From Pseudomonadota bacterium (GTDB lineage: Bacteria; Pseudomonadota; Alphaproteobacteria; Azospirillales; Azospirillaceae), in contig JAEYPE010000033.1 in NCBI GenBank assembly GCA_023411035.1, positions 1 to 14,651 on the forward strand: a DNA stretch of 14,651 nucleotides, written 5' to 3'. The translations under genes and the position numbers were made by a program. The first letter of the stretch is position 1, and the number at the start of each line of letters is the position of its first letter. The notes under the pieces were generated by a model. That model searched no databases, was not told the origin of the DNA, and saw only the letters and a list, made by a program, of their open reading frames with translations. This document shows positions 13,298 to 14,651 of this stretch, piece by piece.

Positions 13298-14651
13298 ATG
13301 GCTGACAAATCGAAGACGCTGACCAACCGTCAGGGCCACCCGATCACCAACAACCAATCCCAGCGCACCGTGGGAAGCCGCGGCCCGGCGACGTTGGAGA
13401 ACTATCAGTTCCTGGAAAAGATCACCCACTTCGACCGCGAACGCATTCCGGAGCGCGTGGTCCACGCCCGCGGCTTCGTCTGCTACGGCGAGTTCGAGGC
13501 GACGGGCAAGATCGGCGACGAGCCGGCGGCCAAATACACCCGCGCCAAGCTGTTTCAGAAGGCTGGCAAGAAGACCCCGCTGGCCATCCGCTTTTCCACC
13601 GTCATCGGCGGGCGCGATTCGTCGGAGGTGGCGCGCGACCCACGCGGCTTCGCGGTGAAGTTCTATACGGAGGACGGGAACTGGGATCTGGTCGGCAACA
13701 ACCTCCCCGTCTTCTTCATCCGCGACGCCATCAAGTTCCCGGACGTCATCCATTCGCTGAAGCCCGATCCGGTGACCTTCCGGCAGGAGCCGAACCGCAT
13801 CTTCGACTTCATGAGTCAGACGCCCGAATCCATGCACATGCTGACGCATCTGTTCAGCCCGCGCGGGATTCCGGCCAACTACCGGCACATGGAAGGCTTC
13901 GGCGTGAACACCTACAAGATGGTGAACGCGAAGGGCGACACGGTGCTGGTCAAGTACCACTTCCACCCGCGCTGCGGTGTCGCCTGCCTGACGGCGGAAG
14001 AGGCGGCCAAGGTGCAGGGGCAGGATCTGGGCTCCGCCTCCAAGGATCTCCATCAGGCCATCGACCGGGGCGACTACCCGCAGTGGGACGTGTATGTCCA
14101 GATCATGGAGGACCACGACCATCCCGAACTGGACTGGGACCCGCTGGACGACACCAAGATCTGGCCGGAGTCGGACTTCCCCCTGCGCCATGTCGGCGTC
14201 ATGACGCTGAACCGCAATGTGGAGGACGTCTTCAACGAGAATGAACAGATCGCCATGGGCACGGGCGTGCTGGTGGACGGTCTGGACTTCTCCGACGACA
14301 AGATGCTGGTCGGGCGCACGCTCTCGTACTCGGACACGCACCGCTACCGGGTGGGCCCGAACTACCTGCAACTGCCGATCAACCGGCCGAAGCGCGAGGT
14401 GAACACGAACCAGCGTGACGGGCAGATGACGTACTACGTGGACGGCGCCGATGCCGGCACCAACCCGCACGTCAACTACGAGCCAAACAGCCTGGGCGGT
14501 GTGAAGCAGGCGCCGCGCACCGCGCCCCCGGCGGAGCCGTATGTCGAGGGGCGTGTCATGCGCCACGCTATCGAGCGCACCAGCCCGTACAAGCAGGCAG
14601 GTGAGCGCTATCGCGCCATCGAGGCATGGGAGCGCGCCGACCTGATCGCCA
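13298..14651 (+). CDS. Heme catalase (monofunctional, partial: right edge cuts the C-terminus)
   Basis: The open frame from ATG 13298 (GGGAG upstream) runs 451 codons to the window edge. It encodes a typical monofunctional catalase, which dismutates hydrogen peroxide to water and oxygen. It shows the distal histidine in Val-Val-His56-Ala-Arg-Gly, the conserved Arg-Phe-Ser-Thr-Val (98-102), Arg-Asp-Pro-Arg-Gly-Phe-Ala-Val-Lys-Phe-Tyr (113-123), distal Asn134 in Val-Gly-Asn-Asn, and proximal heme ligand Tyr344 in Arg340-Thr-Leu-Ser-Tyr-Ser-Asp-Thr-His. A five-residue insertion after residue 72 is present compared with bovine catalase. The region before the proximal helix (about 318-336) departs from the usual Phe-x-Pro-x-x-x-Val-Pro-Gly-Ile. 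There is no export signal, so it is cytoplasmic. Most of the expected 480-500 residues are present. The upstream EcfG-type promoter points to control by the general stress response. Confidence 0.96.
   Translation, partial: MADKSKTLTNRQGHPITNNQSQRTVGSRGPATLENYQFLEKITHFDRERIPERVVHARGFVCYGEFEATGKIGDEPAAKYTRAKLFQKAGKKTPLAIRFSTVIGGRDSSEVARDPRGFAVKFYTEDGNWDLVGNNLPVFFIRDAIKFPDVIHSLKPDPVTFRQEPNRIFDFMSQTPESMHMLTHLFSPRGIPANYRHMEGFGVNTYKMVNAKGDTVLVKYHFHPRCGVACLTAEEAAKVQGQDLGSASKDLHQAIDRGDYPQWDVYVQIMEDHDHPELDWDPLDDTKIWPESDFPLRHVGVMTLNRNVEDVFNENEQIAMGTGVLVDGLDFSDDKMLVGRTLSYSDTHRYRVGPNYLQLPINRPKREVNTNQRDGQMTYYVDGADAGTNPHVNYEPNSLGGVKQAPRTAPPAEPYVEGRVMRHAIERTSPYKQAGERYRAIEAWERADLIA

Overview
The window is chromosomal-type DNA of high G+C from an alphaproteobacterium, most likely a member of the Rhodospirillales close to Azospirillum. 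The clues are: an alphaproteobacterial-type (type 2) heme A synthase; an intracellular polyhydroxyalkanoate (PHA) depolymerase; a Usg-family small protein, which is a largely alphaproteobacterial family; a groESL operon with a CIRCE operator; and, before the catalase, an exact match to the alphaproteobacterial general-stress (EcfG) promoter consensus. The species is inferred from style and remembered family members, not from a search.

Layout. At the left edge is the N-terminus of a minus-strand membrane or exported protein. It is followed by an overlapping two-gene plus-strand operon: a phospholipase-D/cardiolipin-synthase-like protein fused to a DedA/VTT membrane domain, then an endonuclease/exonuclease/phosphatase (EEP) family protein, closed by a clear intrinsic terminator. 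Next comes phaZ (plus strand, TTG start), which converges with ctaA (minus strand) on a shared GC-rich hairpin. Divergent from ctaA is a 1182-residue flavin/iron-sulfur oxidoreductase. It converges on a solitary phage-type (GH24) lysozyme across a perfect 13-bp hairpin. A small usg gene lies upstream of the lysozyme on the same strand. Divergent from usg is groES-groEL with a heat-shock-type promoter and CIRCE. The operon ends in a UUCG-loop terminator and is followed by a catalase gene that runs off the right edge.

How the genes relate. There is no phage, transposon, CRISPR or RNA gene visible. The content is housekeeping and stress physiology: membrane lipid remodelling, carbon-store mobilisation, heme A for the terminal oxidase, a redox enzyme, chaperonin and peroxide detoxification. 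The stress genes at the right carry recognisable control sites: HrcA/CIRCE and probably RpoH for groESL, and EcfG for the catalase.

Most notable. The large oxidoreductase joins, in one chain, a GltD/NfnB-like module (eight cysteines, FAD and NAD(P) Rossmann motifs) and a PyrK/NfnA-like module (FAD, NAD and a four-cysteine cluster), behind about 255 residues that I do not recognise. This is the cofactor layout of the electron-bifurcating NfnAB complex, in a single polypeptide. The PLD-VTT fusion paired with an EEP protein is the second point of interest.
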